Shown one piece after another: positions 1-8,143 of a DNA stretch of 18,940 nt (positions are counted from its first letter, which is position 1; each line of letters begins with the position of its first letter). The notes below the pieces were generated by a model. It saw nothing but the letters and a program-made list of their open reading frames with translations, was not told the origin of the DNA and ran no database searches. This DNA comes from CAYMLL01 sp964390645 (GTDB taxonomy: Bacteria > Planctomycetota > UBA8108): the NCBI GenBank assembly GCA_964390645.1, contig CAYMLL010000139.1:1-18940 (forward strand), given 5' to 3'. The position numbers were made by a program, and so were the translations under genes.

Positions 1-117
1 CTCATCGCGGCGCAGGACGTCCGCCCGATCGACATGCCGGTCAGCGATGCGCTGAAGACGCTGGTGGCGCTGGGAACGACGGATCTGCACGTCGACGACC
101 GACCGCCATCACGCTGA
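1..117 (+). CDS. C-terminal end of an unrecognised protein (partial)
   Basis: An open frame enters from the left edge in frame 1 and stops at TGA 115-117, giving 38 residues with strong G/C at third codon positions. The visible tail contains the stretches IAAQDVRPIDMPVSDALK and LGTTDLHVDD. I do not recognise the family from so short a tail. It ends 101 bases before the next start codon and points the same way, so it may belong to the same transcription unit or be the preceding gene. The start and most of the protein lie outside the window. Confidence 0.5.
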   Translation, partial: LIAAQDVRPIDMPVSDALKTLVALGTTDLHVDDRPPSR

Positions 118-207
118 CGCCGCGAAATCGAACGCCAGGGGTCACCGGTCGACGGAGCTGCGAGGATGGCAGACCCGCCGGATTCGAGTAAGATGGCCTG
201 CGGCCTG

Positions 208-213
208 GGAGGT
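208..213 (+). promoter_or_regulatory. Shine-Dalgarno site of the PSCyt1/DUF1553 gene
   Basis: GGAGGT lies five bases before ATG 219 and decides that start. No convincing promoter elements are visible in the preceding 100 bases. Confidence 0.6.
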
Positions 214-218
214 CCCCG

Positions 219-3200
219 ATGCAGCGCTCAAGAGACTCGAATCGATGCTCGTCCGCCGTCATCGTCTTCCTTACGCTGACAACGACAGCGAGCGCCGACA
301 GCTCGAAGCTACCGCCCCCTGCAGCGACGGAGGTTGACTTCACGAAGGACGTGAAGCCGCTCCTCGAAGCACGCTGCGGAAAATGCCACGGCTCGAAACG
401 CCAGCGCGGAGGATTGCGACTGGACGTCAAGGCCGCCGCTCTGAGGGGCAGTGACAACGGTGTCGTTCTCGTCGCGGGAAAGAGCGCCGAGAGCCGCCTG
501 ATCCACCTCGTTGCGGGCACCGACCCCGACGAGGTCATGCCGCCGAAGGGCGAGCGACTCTCGAGCGACGAGGTCAGCGTGCTGCGAGCGTGGATCGACC
601 AGGGCGCCAAGTGGCCCGACGACGACAAGATCGTCGGCCTCTCGACCGACCACTGGGCGCTGCAGCCGGTCACCAGGCCGGAGCCTCCCGAGGTGAACAC
701 GGAGGGCTGGGCGCGCTCACCCATCGACAGGTTCGTCCTCGCACGGCTCGAGGAGAAGGGCCTGCGGCCGAACCCGCCGGCCGAGCGCACCACATTGATC
801 CGTCGTCTGACCTTCGACCTGATCGGTCTGCCGCCGACGCCGGACGAGATCGACGCCTTCGTCGGCGACGAGAGCCCGCGCGCCTATGGAGATCTCGTCG
901 ATCGCTTGCTCGCATCGCCACACCACGGTGAGCGCTGGGGACGCCACTGGCTCGACGTCGCACGCTACACCGAGAGCCAGGGCTTCGAGTATGACCGCAT
1001 CCGCCCGAACGCCTGGCACTACCGGGACTACGTGATCGCCAGCTTCAACGAGGACAAGCCCTACGATGTCTTCGTCAAGGAGCAGATCGCCGGCGACGCG
1101 ATCGAGCCGGTGACCACCGCGGGGATCATCGCGACGAGCCTCCTCGTCTGCGGTCCCTACGACCAGGCCGGCAACAGCCAGCAGAACCGGACGCAGCGGA
1201 TGATCACGCGCGAGGAGGAGCTGGAGGACCTCGTCAGTGTCGTCACCCAGACCTTCCTCGGCATGACGGTCAACTGCGCACGCTGCCACGCGCACAAGTA
1301 CGACCCGATCCCGCAGAACGACTACTACCGCATCAAGGCGATCTTTGACGGCGTCAAGCACGGCGAACGGGACATCGGAACCGCGGCCGAGAAGAAGGCC
1401 CGCGACGAGAAGATCGCCACGACGAATCGCCGGATCGGCGAGCTCGAGAAGGTAATCCGCGACATCGAGTCGAATGCGCGGGAGCTCGCGTCGAAGACCC
1501 GCTCCAGGGACGAGCGTCCGGCGCCCGAGGGCCCGGCGCCGATCTCTCGCTGGACCTTCGACGCCGGCGGCGCCGAGGACGTCGTCGGCTCGATGCACGG
1601 CACACTCCACGGCGGCGCCAGGATCGAGCGTGGCCGGCTCATCGTGGACGGCAAGAACGCATACCTCGACACCACGCCGCTCGCCCGGGAGATCCGGGAA
1701 AAGACACTCGAGGCCTGGGTAGCGCTGACATCCCTGGACCAGGGTGGCGGTGGAGTGATCTCGCTTCAGAAAGCGGGCGGCGCCGTCTTCGACGCCGTCG
1801 TCTACGCCGAACAGGAGCGCCGCAAGTGGATGGCGGGAAGCGACGGTTTCCGGCGTACGCGCTCCCTCGACGGCCCCGAGGAGACGGGCTCACGTGATAC
1901 TATAGTGCACGTCGCGAACGTCTACCGGAGCGACGGCACGATCGAGGTCTACCGCAACGGAAAGCCCTACGGCAAGCCGTACAGGTCCGGCGGCCTCGTC
2001 ACCTACGGGAAGGGAGACGGCCGCATCCTTCTCGGCCAGCGGCACACGGACGGCGGCAGGGCCTTCCTCGCCGGCGAGATCGACCAGGCGGCGCTCTACG
2101 ATCGCGCGCTGAGCCCGGCGGAGGTGCTCACGTCCTTCGCCTCACGTGGCAGTCACGTGCCGCTCGAGGACGTGCTCGCTGCGATGTCGTCCGACGAGCG
2201 CTCGCGACGCGACGAGTCCAGAGCCCGGATCGACGCGCTGCGACAAGAGACCGCGTCACTCCCTGCATTCGGCAAGTCGTACGCCGGACAGCGCGTGCAG
2301 CCCGGTCCGACGCACCGGCTGATCAAGGGAAGCGTGCGTGATCGCGCCGAGCCCGTGGCACCCGGAGCGCTGTCGGTCATCGCCGAGCCCAGTGGCGACC
2401 TCGACCTGACAATGGACGCGCCCGAGGCCGCACGCCGCGTCGCCTTCGCCCGGTGGATCGCCGACCCGCGCAACCCGCTGACAGCCCGGGTCATGGTGAA
2501 TCGCGTCTGGCACTACCACTTCGGTCGTGGAATCGTCGCGAGCCCGAGCGACTTCGGGGCCCTCGGCGAAGTGCCGACACACCCGCTGCTTCTCGACTGG
2601 CTCGCCACGCGCTTCGTGGAGAGAGGCTGGCGTGTCAAGGACCTCCACCGGCTCATCGTCCACTCGGCGACGTATCGCCAGGCATCCTCGTTCCAGCAGC
2701 GCGCCGCGCGCACGGACGCCGGGAACCGTCTACTGTGGCGCTTTCCCCCTCGGCGTCTGGGAGCCGAAGCGATCCGTGACGCCATGCTCGCGATCTGCGG
2801 TCGTCTCAACAAGCGCCTGGGAGGACCGAGCTTCCGACCCTTCAAGACGTCGAGCTACGGCTCGACGTTCTACGAGATCATCGATCGAGACACCGACGAC
2901 TTCAACCGTCGCACGGTTTACCGCATGAACGTCAACTCGGGAAAGGACCCGCTGCTCGACGGCTTCGACTGCCCTGATCCGAGCGTCAAGACACCACGAC
3001 GACGGACCACCACGACGCCACTGCAGGCCTTGAGCTTGATGAACAGCTCCTTTGTCAACCGCCAGGCGAAGCATCTCGCACGCCGCGTCCAGGAGGAGAC
3101 GGAGGACACCGCGGAGGCGATCGAGCTCGCCTACCGCTACACGTTCGGCCGCACCCCGACCCCGCAAGAGACGAAGGACTCCGTCGCACTGAGCGAGAAG

Positions 3201-3263
3201 CACGGTCTCGAGACGCTCTGCTGGGCCCTCCTCAACGCAACGGAGTTCCTCTATGTCCGCTGA
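219..3263 (+). CDS. PSCyt1/DUF1549/LamG/DUF1553 exported cytochrome-domain protein
   Basis: A 1014-residue protein. A short basic then hydrophobic N-terminus (about residues 1-26) looks like a Sec signal, so it probably acts in the periplasm or cell envelope. Domains in order: planctomycete cytochrome c (PSCyt1) at about 40-140 with haem motif C53-G-K-C56-H57; DUF1549 at about 164-380, which ends with a second CxxCH-type motif C353-A-R-C356-H357; a charged, probably coiled segment at about 390-430; a LamG/concanavalin-like insert at about 441-645 starting at SRWTFDAGG; and DUF1553 (PSD1) at about 735-990, with motifs such as NPLTARVMVNRVWHYHFGRG. The biochemical role of this family is not established; the LamG module suggests glycan binding. 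The stop overlaps the next gene by 11 bases, indicating co-translation with the DUF1501 protein, the usual partner. Length and architecture look intact. Confidence 0.93.
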   Translation: MQRSRDSNRCSSAVIVFLTLTTTASADSSKLPPPAATEVDFTKDVKPLLEARCGKCHGSKRQRGGLRLDVKAAALRGSDNGVVLVAGKSAESRLIHLVAGTDPDEVMPPKGERLSSDEVSVLRAWIDQGAKWPDDDKIVGLSTDHWALQPVTRPEPPEVNTEGWARSPIDRFVLARLEEKGLRPNPPAERTTLIRRLTFDLIGLPPTPDEIDAFVGDESPRAYGDLVDRLLASPHHGERWGRHWLDVARYTESQGFEYDRIRPNAWHYRDYVIASFNEDKPYDVFVKEQIAGDAIEPVTTAGIIATSLLVCGPYDQAGNSQQNRTQRMITREEELEDLVSVVTQTFLGMTVNCARCHAHKYDPIPQNDYYRIKAIFDGVKHGERDIGTAAEKKARDEKIATTNRRIGELEKVIRDIESNARELASKTRSRDERPAPEGPAPISRWTFDAGGAEDVVGSMHGTLHGGARIERGRLIVDGKNAYLDTTPLAREIREKTLEAWVALTSLDQGGGGVISLQKAGGAVFDAVVYAEQERRKWMAGSDGFRRTRSLDGPEETGSRDTIVHVANVYRSDGTIEVYRNGKPYGKPYRSGGLVTYGKGDGRILLGQRHTDGGRAFLAGEIDQAALYDRALSPAEVLTSFASRGSHVPLEDVLAAMSSDERSRRDESRARIDALRQETASLPAFGKSYAGQRVQPGPTHRLIKGSVRDRAEPVAPGALSVIAEPSGDLDLTMDAPEAARRVAFARWIADPRNPLTARVMVNRVWHYHFGRGIVASPSDFGALGEVPTHPLLLDWLATRFVERGWRVKDLHRLIVHSATYRQASSFQQRAARTDAGNRLLWRFPPRRLGAEAIRDAMLAICGRLNKRLGGPSFRPFKTSSYGSTFYEIIDRDTDDFNRRTVYRMNVNSGKDPLLDGFDCPDPSVKTPRRRTTTTPLQALSLMNSSFVNRQAKHLARRVQEETEDTAEAIELAYRYTFGRTPTPQETKDSVALSEKHGLETLCWALLNATEFLYVR

Positions 3264-4740
3264 GAAAGACAGCCCCCGGGTCGACCTCCCGCTCGCAAGC
3301 TCCCCGGAGCTGCTGCCCCGCCGACACTTCCTGTGGAGGGATGCCGCAGGTATCGGTGGGCTTGCCCTGGCGTGGATGCTGGCGCGGGATGCCGCCGCCG
3401 ACGGGGCTCACGGCGACGCAGCTCCCGGTGACCTCCGCAGTGGCGGGCTCCACTTCCCGGCCCGCGCCAAACGTGTCGTGCAGATCTTCTGCTGCGGTGG
3501 CGTCAGCCAGGTCGACAGCTTCGATCACAAGCCAGCGCTCACGAGGCTGCACGGCAAGAAACTCGAGGGTCGCGGCGAGCTGCGCGGGTTTTTCGGGCGA
3601 CCGGGCCTGCTGATGAAGACACCGTTCGAATTCCGGCGCCACGGCGAATCGCAGAGCTGGGTCAGCAGCCTCTTTCCCCACCTTGCCACCTGCGTCGACG
3701 AGATGGCATTCGTCCACTCGATGGTCGCGAAGAGCAACAACCATACGCCGGCGACCTTCCAGATGAACACGGGCTTCACGCTCAACGGCTTCCCGAGCAT
3801 GGGAGCCTGGATGAGCTACGGGCTCGGATCTATGAACGACAACCTGCCGACCTTCGTCGTCCTGCCCGACACACGCGGACTTCCCGCGGGCGGCTCGATC
3901 AACTGGACGGCGGGGTTCCTGCCCGCCGAGCACCAGGGCACCGCGTTCCGCACTCGCTCCCCCGAGCCCGTCGTCGACCTCAACACGCCCGGGAGCGTTC
4001 GTCCGGGCACGCGGCGTGCGGGCATGGACCTGCTCCGGAAGCTGAACAGCAAGTTCGCCGAGCAGAATCCGGGGGACTCGACGCTCACGGCACGGCTGCG
4101 CTCCTACGAGCTCGGCGCGGCGATGCAGACGAGTATCCCCGAGGCCGTCGACCTCGAGAAGGAGAGCGAGGACACGAAGCGACTCTACGGGCTCGACAGG
4201 AACGAGATGGAAGGGCTCGGACGCAACTGCCTGATGGCCCGACGACTGCTCGAGCGAGGAGTACGTTTCGTCCAGCTCTTCAGCGGCGGCGCCTTCGGAT
4301 CACCACGCATCAACTGGGACGCTCACGAGAGCGTCATCCGCAACCACACGAAGATGGCAATCCATACCGACCAGCCGGTCGCCGGCCTCATCAAGGATCT
4401 CCGTCAGCGGGGCATGCTCGACGACACCCTCGTCATATGGGCCACGGAGTTCGGCCGCGGCCCCGCGACCGAGGGCATCAACAAACCCGGCCGCGACCAC
4501 CACCCCGACGCCTTCACCTGCTTTCTCGCCGGCGCCGGCGTCAAGAAGGGCTTCCATCACGGCCAGTCCGACGAGATCGGCTTCGGCGTCGCGCAGAGCC
4601 CTGTCACCATCCACGACTGGCACGCGACGATCCTCAGGCTCCTCGGCATCGACCACAAGAAGCTGGCCTTCTACCACAACGGCATCCAACGGCGACTGAC
4701 GGACGTGCACGGGAACGTCGTGAGAGAGCTCCTCTCCTGA
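3253..4740 (+). CDS. DUF1501 family Tat-exported protein (partner of the PSCyt1 gene)
   Basis: A 495-residue protein starting inside the end of the preceding gene. The N-terminus has a twin-arginine signal: R23-R24-H-F-L followed by a small-residue hydrophobic stretch to about residue 50, so export in folded form is likely. The DUF1501 hallmark appears at about 79-91 (CCGGVSQVDSFDH). The C-terminal half carries WDAHES, a GMLDDTLVIWATEFGR stretch and GRDHHPDAF, features of the alkaline-phosphatase/sulfatase-like fold that DUF1501 is related to. The enzymatic activity of the family is unknown. The DUF1549/DUF1553-DUF1501 tandem is a standard planctomycete gene pair, and the 11-base overlap suggests a 1:1 functional relation. 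Nothing appears truncated. Confidence 0.93.
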   Translation: MSAEKDSPRVDLPLASSPELLPRRHFLWRDAAGIGGLALAWMLARDAAADGAHGDAAPGDLRSGGLHFPARAKRVVQIFCCGGVSQVDSFDHKPALTRLHGKKLEGRGELRGFFGRPGLLMKTPFEFRRHGESQSWVSSLFPHLATCVDEMAFVHSMVAKSNNHTPATFQMNTGFTLNGFPSMGAWMSYGLGSMNDNLPTFVVLPDTRGLPAGGSINWTAGFLPAEHQGTAFRTRSPEPVVDLNTPGSVRPGTRRAGMDLLRKLNSKFAEQNPGDSTLTARLRSYELGAAMQTSIPEAVDLEKESEDTKRLYGLDRNEMEGLGRNCLMARRLLERGVRFVQLFSGGAFGSPRINWDAHESVIRNHTKMAIHTDQPVAGLIKDLRQRGMLDDTLVIWATEFGRGPATEGINKPGRDHHPDAFTCFLAGAGVKKGFHHGQSDEIGFGVAQSPVTIHDWHATILRLLGIDHKKLAFYHNGIQRRLTDVHGNVVRELLS

Positions 4741-4742
4741 CG

Positions 4743-4762
4743 AGAAGGGGCTGTCCCCTTCT
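4743..4762 (+). repeat. Compact palindrome just after the DUF1501 stop
   Basis: AGAAGGGG (4743-4750), loop CTGT, CCCCTTCT (4755-4762): a perfect 8-bp stem with a tetraloop, two bases after the TGA. No T-run follows, so it is not a classical intrinsic terminator. It could attenuate transcription into the lipoprotein gene, protect the upstream mRNA end, or be a copy of a dispersed REP-like palindrome. Confidence 0.6.
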
Positions 4763-4823
4763 GCGCCGGCCTTCGCGGAGAGCGGCAGCCCTTCGCCAAA
4801 CTCACGGGATCGCGGCCAGGACC

Positions 4824-6203
4824 ATGAACCTCGAGAGACGAAGCGACGGAACGCGACCGAAAGCCGGGATCCTGGCTCTCGTCGCGCTGGCGTTCCTGCT
4901 CGCGTCATGCGGGACACCACCGCGGAAGCGACCAAGGGTCGCCGCCATCATCACCGAGTTCACCTTCCGGAGCCACGCCCACGTGCTCCTCGAGAACTTC
5001 CTCGAGCCGTACTACTTCAACGGTGAGCTCACCGACCCCGAGGTCGACGTCGTAAGCCTCTACGTCGACCAGTTTCCGGGCGAGAGAGACATGGCACGAT
5101 CGGTCGCCGCCGAGTACGACGTCACGATCTACCCGACCATCGCGCAGGCGCTCTGTCTCGGCGGCGACACCCTCGCAGTCGACGGAGTCCTCTCCATCGC
5201 CGAGCACGGCGACTACCCGGTCAACGAGAAGGGCCAGCGCATGTACCCGCGCAAGCGCTTCTTCGACGAGATCACCGCGGTTTTCGAAAAGAGCGGAGCG
5301 TCCGTTCCGACCTTCAACGACAAGCATCTCTCCTACCGCTGGGACTGGGCCAAGGAGATGTACGACAGGGCCGGGAGCCTGGACGTCCCCCTTCTGGCCG
5401 GAAGCTCCGTGCCCCTCGCGCAGCGACGACCACCCCTCGAGCTGACACCGGGAGTCGAGATCGAGGAGGCCCTGTCCATTCACGGCGGTCCGCTCGAGAC
5501 CTACGACTTCCACAGCATGGAGGTCCTCCAGTCGCTGATCGAGCTACGCAGTGGCGGCGAAAGCGGCGTCGCGAAGATACGGTTTCTCGAGGGCGATGCG
5601 GTCTGGGAGGCCGCCGCGCGCGGTGACTGGTCGGTCGAGCTCGCCAGGGCCGCGATGGGCGCCGAGCTCGGGACGACCCCGACGCTCGAGTCCCTGAAGA
5701 GCTTCGTCGAGCCTCTCAACGGCCGCAAGGTGCCGTCGCACGCCATCCTCGTCACCTACAGGGACGGACTGCGCGCCACCATCCTGCGCATCGGCAGCAG
5801 CGACTTTCGCTGGAACTTCGCGTGCTCGATCGCCGGCGAGAGCGCGCCCCGAGGAACGGCCTTCTACGTCGGTCCGTGGCGCAACCGCAACCTCTTCAAG
5901 GCTCTTTCACACGCGATTCAGACGCACATCACCACGGGACGACCTCCCTACCCTGCCGCCCGGACGCTCCTGGTGACAGGCATGCTCGACGCGGCGATGG
6001 AGTCGCGCCACCGCGGCGGAGCGGTCATCGAGACCCCTCAGCTCGACGTCGCCTATCAGCCCACGGACTTCCGTGCGGTCCGCGAGATGGGAGCGTCATG
6101 GAAGATCATCACCGAGGACATGCCCGAGCCGGAGGGCATCGAGCCGGGAGGCCCGAGACCGAAGGACGGCGCCGGGACAGAGACCGCGAAGCCCGTGCCA
6201 TGA
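4824..6203 (+). CDS. Uncharacterised planctomycete-type lipoprotein with Rossmann-like N-terminal part
   Basis: A 459-residue protein from ATG 4824, chosen because it is followed directly by a lipoprotein signal: basic residues to 13, hydrophobic core 15-28 and lipobox L-A-S-C29. The frame is open further upstream but that part only shadows the DUF1501 gene. After the signal, VAAIITEFTFRSHAHVLL (39-56) begins a region that resembles Gfo/Idh/MocA-type Rossmann chains in pattern. Conspicuous motifs are EHGDYP (127-132), FNDKHLSY (164-171), LAGSS (191-195), YDFHSMEVLQ (227-236) and LEGDAVW (255-261). I recall related unnamed proteins in Planctomycetota and neighbouring phyla but know no function. 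It lies 83 bases after the DUF1501 gene, same strand, and is probably in the same operon. The start has only a weak AGGA four bases or so upstream. Confidence 0.8.
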   Translation: MNLERRSDGTRPKAGILALVALAFLLASCGTPPRKRPRVAAIITEFTFRSHAHVLLENFLEPYYFNGELTDPEVDVVSLYVDQFPGERDMARSVAAEYDVTIYPTIAQALCLGGDTLAVDGVLSIAEHGDYPVNEKGQRMYPRKRFFDEITAVFEKSGASVPTFNDKHLSYRWDWAKEMYDRAGSLDVPLLAGSSVPLAQRRPPLELTPGVEIEEALSIHGGPLETYDFHSMEVLQSLIELRSGGESGVAKIRFLEGDAVWEAAARGDWSVELARAAMGAELGTTPTLESLKSFVEPLNGRKVPSHAILVTYRDGLRATILRIGSSDFRWNFACSIAGESAPRGTAFYVGPWRNRNLFKALSHAIQTHITTGRPPYPAARTLLVTGMLDAAMESRHRGGAVIETPQLDVAYQPTDFRAVREMGASWKIITEDMPEPEGIEPGGPRPKDGAGTETAKPVP

Positions 6204-6271
6204 ACGGGAGTGCCACGAGCGTCTTCGATACGCCACGGCGGTCTCCCCTCGATGTGGCCGGCGAACGGCGG

Positions 6272-6310
6272 GGCTCGACGGCGAGGCTCGACGGCGAGGC
6301 TCGACGACGC
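6272..6310. repeat. 13-base tandem repeat, three copies, between convergent genes
   Basis: The unit GGCTCGACGGCGA occurs at 6272-6284 and 6285-6297 exactly, and at 6298-6310 with changed final bases. It sits in the 121-base gap between the lipoprotein stop (6203) and the stop of the leftward CorA-like gene (6325). A following CGAGCC can pair with the GGCTCG of each unit, so the array could also form a hairpin at the transcript ends. Confidence 0.75.
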
Positions 6311-6324
6311 CGAGCCGACGGACC

Positions 6325-7110
6325 TCAGTATCGCTCCCTCGATCGCCTCCTCTGCGTCGACGGCAGCTTTCCCGATCGGAGCGGCACCGAGACAAACGAC
6401 CGCAGAATCACGCCGAGACAGAGCCCGGCCGCGAGCACGCTGAAGAACGGCCACAGACCGTACCCTTCCTCGACGCCGAGCTGGAAGTTCATCCCGAAGA
6501 TGGAGCTCAGCGTCGCGATCGGGAAGAAGAACGCCGCGAGAACATTGAGGCGATGCGCGGACAGCGACATCGCGTGGCTGTTCTGCGCGAGACGCTCCGA
6601 CTGCAGCGCGATCTCGAACTCGAGAGCCTCCTTCGTCAGACTCCAGAGCAGCTCGGCGTTGCGCCGGATCTGGTAGGCGCGGTCGCGCGTGTCGATCAGA
6701 CCGCGCGTATCGGGCGAAGCCTCGCGGGCCTCCTGCAGGACCTGGTGCAGGTTTCCCGCGGCCCGACGTACCGGATTGAGGCGCTTGACGACCGCGAAGT
6801 AGCCCTCGGGTCCTGTCGCCGCCTGCTCCTCCTCGGTGAGCTCCTCCACGAGGCTCGCGTACTCATCCAGATGCCGCGACAAGGAGCTGATGCCATCGCC
6901 CGGCCCACTCGAGAGCCACGGGCCATCGGGCTGCAGCCAGAAGAAGCGGCCGTGACGCTCGTCGTCGTCAGCCCCCGGCGGCGCGTGGAGGACGAGCAGC
7001 AGGTGACCGTCAGCCGCCATCAGTCGCTGACATCCGACGCGCCGACCGAGACGATCACGCAATGCCTTCGGAAGCGTCCAGGTCGAGGGAACCCCGAGCG
7101 AACCGGTCAT
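6325..7110 (-). CDS. CorA-like divalent cation transporter
   Basis: A 261-residue inner-membrane protein of the CorA/Mg2+ transporter superfamily. The C-terminal part has two membrane segments (about 188-208 and 217-238) with the signature GMN at 206-208 at the end of the first, in the context SSIFGMNF. A long charged helical region (about 80-185) precedes it, as in CorA stalk helices. The protein is shorter than typical CorA (about 316 residues); the N-terminal alpha/beta domain is reduced, so whether it carries Mg2+, Co2+, Ni2+ or Zn2+ cannot be told. The short loop after GMN lacks the common MPEL sequence. ATG 7110 is supported by AAAGGAGA about six bases upstream. It follows the dehydrogenase by 27 bases, suggesting one transcript. 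Confidence 0.88.
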   Translation of the reverse strand: MTGSLGVPSTWTLPKALRDRLGRRVGCQRLMAADGHLLLVLHAPPGADDDERHGRFFWLQPDGPWLSSGPGDGISSLSRHLDEYASLVEELTEEEQAATGPEGYFAVVKRLNPVRRAAGNLHQVLQEAREASPDTRGLIDTRDRAYQIRRNAELLWSLTKEALEFEIALQSERLAQNSHAMSLSAHRLNVLAAFFFPIATLSSIFGMNFQLGVEEGYGLWPFFSVLAAGLCLGVILRSFVSVPLRSGKLPSTQRRRSRERY

Positions 7111-7116
7111 GAGATA

Positions 7117-7124
7117 TCTCCTTT
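7117..7124 (-). promoter_or_regulatory. Shine-Dalgarno site of the CorA-like gene
   Basis: On the minus strand this reads AAAGGAGA, ideally placed before ATG 7110, in the 27-base gap after the dehydrogenase stop. Confidence 0.65.
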
Positions 7125-7137
7125 CCCGAGCGTCGGG

Positions 7138-8091
7138 TCAGAACCACTCGGTCTTGCTGACGATGTTGAGCGGCTCCTCACCATGCGCGAATCGCCGCAC
7201 GTTCTCCAGGAGCGTCTCGAGATGTCGCTCGGGAACCCTCACGGAGCACGCGGCGACGTGTGGCGTGAGGATGACGTTTTCCAGCTTCCACAGACGGTGC
7301 TGCCGGGGCAGCGGCTCGACCTCGTAGACGTCGAGCGCCGCGCCGGCGATGTCCCCGGCCTCCAGCGCGTCGCAGAGATCGTCCAGCCGGACGATGACGC
7401 CACGGCCGATGTTGATCAGGCAAGCGCTCCGCTTCATCCCCGCGATGCGCGCACGATCGAAGAGCCCCTCGGTCGACGGCGTGTGCGGCGCGGCGATGAC
7501 GACGAAGTCGCTCCGGGCGAGCAATTCGTCGAGCCCCTCGATCGGCCACAGCGCTTCGACGCCGTCCGGAGCCTCCGTCTGCGCCGGATCGACGGCCAGC
7601 ACGCGCATGCCGAAGGACACGCCACGCCGCGCCACCTCCGAGCCGATCGCGCCGCACCCGACAACACCGAGCGTCTGATCACCGACGTGGATGTGAGAAC
7701 GATCCATCGGGGTGGTCTCGCCGGGCCCGACGGAGTACGACGAACGCGTGCCCTCCCCCCCGATCGGCGCCCAGGTCCGCTCTGTCTGCCGCCGCAGATA
7801 GAGGTGGAGGTTGCGCGCGAAGCAGAGGATGTAGCCAAAGACATGGTCGGCGATCACGTCCGAGAAAATCCCCCGCATGTTCGACAACCTCGCCGCGTGC
7901 GCCACCAGCTCCGGAAACAGATAATGCTCCAGGCTCGCTGTCGGCGACTGCACCCACTCGAGCCGCTTCGCCGCCGTGAGCAGCTCCGGAGTCATCTTGC
8001 CGAAGAAGGCCTCGGCATCGACGATCTCGCGCAACGCGTCGCGAGTCCCGGCACAGTTGTCGACGACAGGCGGATGGACCACCAGCTTCAT
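7138..8091 (-). CDS. D-isomer-specific 2-hydroxyacid dehydrogenase
   Basis: A 317-residue cytoplasmic NAD(P)-dependent oxidoreductase interconverting a D-2-hydroxy acid and a 2-keto acid. The Rossmann motif G145-C-G-A-I-G150 is followed by D168 at the end of the second strand, which favours NAD over NADP. The catalytic triad of the family is present: R230 in INIGRGV, E259 in EVEPLP and H278 in ILTPHVA. Substrate cannot be read from the sequence. I chose ATG 8091 (MKLVVHPP) because the protein then has the usual family length; an in-frame GTG at 8319 would add 76 residues with no family resemblance. Its Shine-Dalgarno is weak. It is followed by the CorA-like gene on the same strand. The start faces a possible rightward ORF beginning about 50 bases away. 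Confidence 0.92.
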   Translation of the reverse strand: MKLVVHPPVVDNCAGTRDALREIVDAEAFFGKMTPELLTAAKRLEWVQSPTASLEHYLFPELVAHAARLSNMRGIFSDVIADHVFGYILCFARNLHLYLRRQTERTWAPIGGEGTRSSYSVGPGETTPMDRSHIHVGDQTLGVVGCGAIGSEVARRGVSFGMRVLAVDPAQTEAPDGVEALWPIEGLDELLARSDFVVIAAPHTPSTEGLFDRARIAGMKRSACLINIGRGVIVRLDDLCDALEAGDIAGAALDVYEVEPLPRQHRLWKLENVILTPHVAACSVRVPERHLETLLENVRRFAHGEEPLNIVSKTEWF

Positions 8092-8143
8092 CGCGATCTC
8101 GACCGTGACAAGATGCTCGTCTTCTCTGCGGGTTGCATGCAGA

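Noticed and set aside
41..793. 250-codon minus-strand frame at the left edge
   Set aside because: Overlaps the cytochrome-domain gene on the other strand and gives a Ser/Arg-rich product with no recognisable domain.
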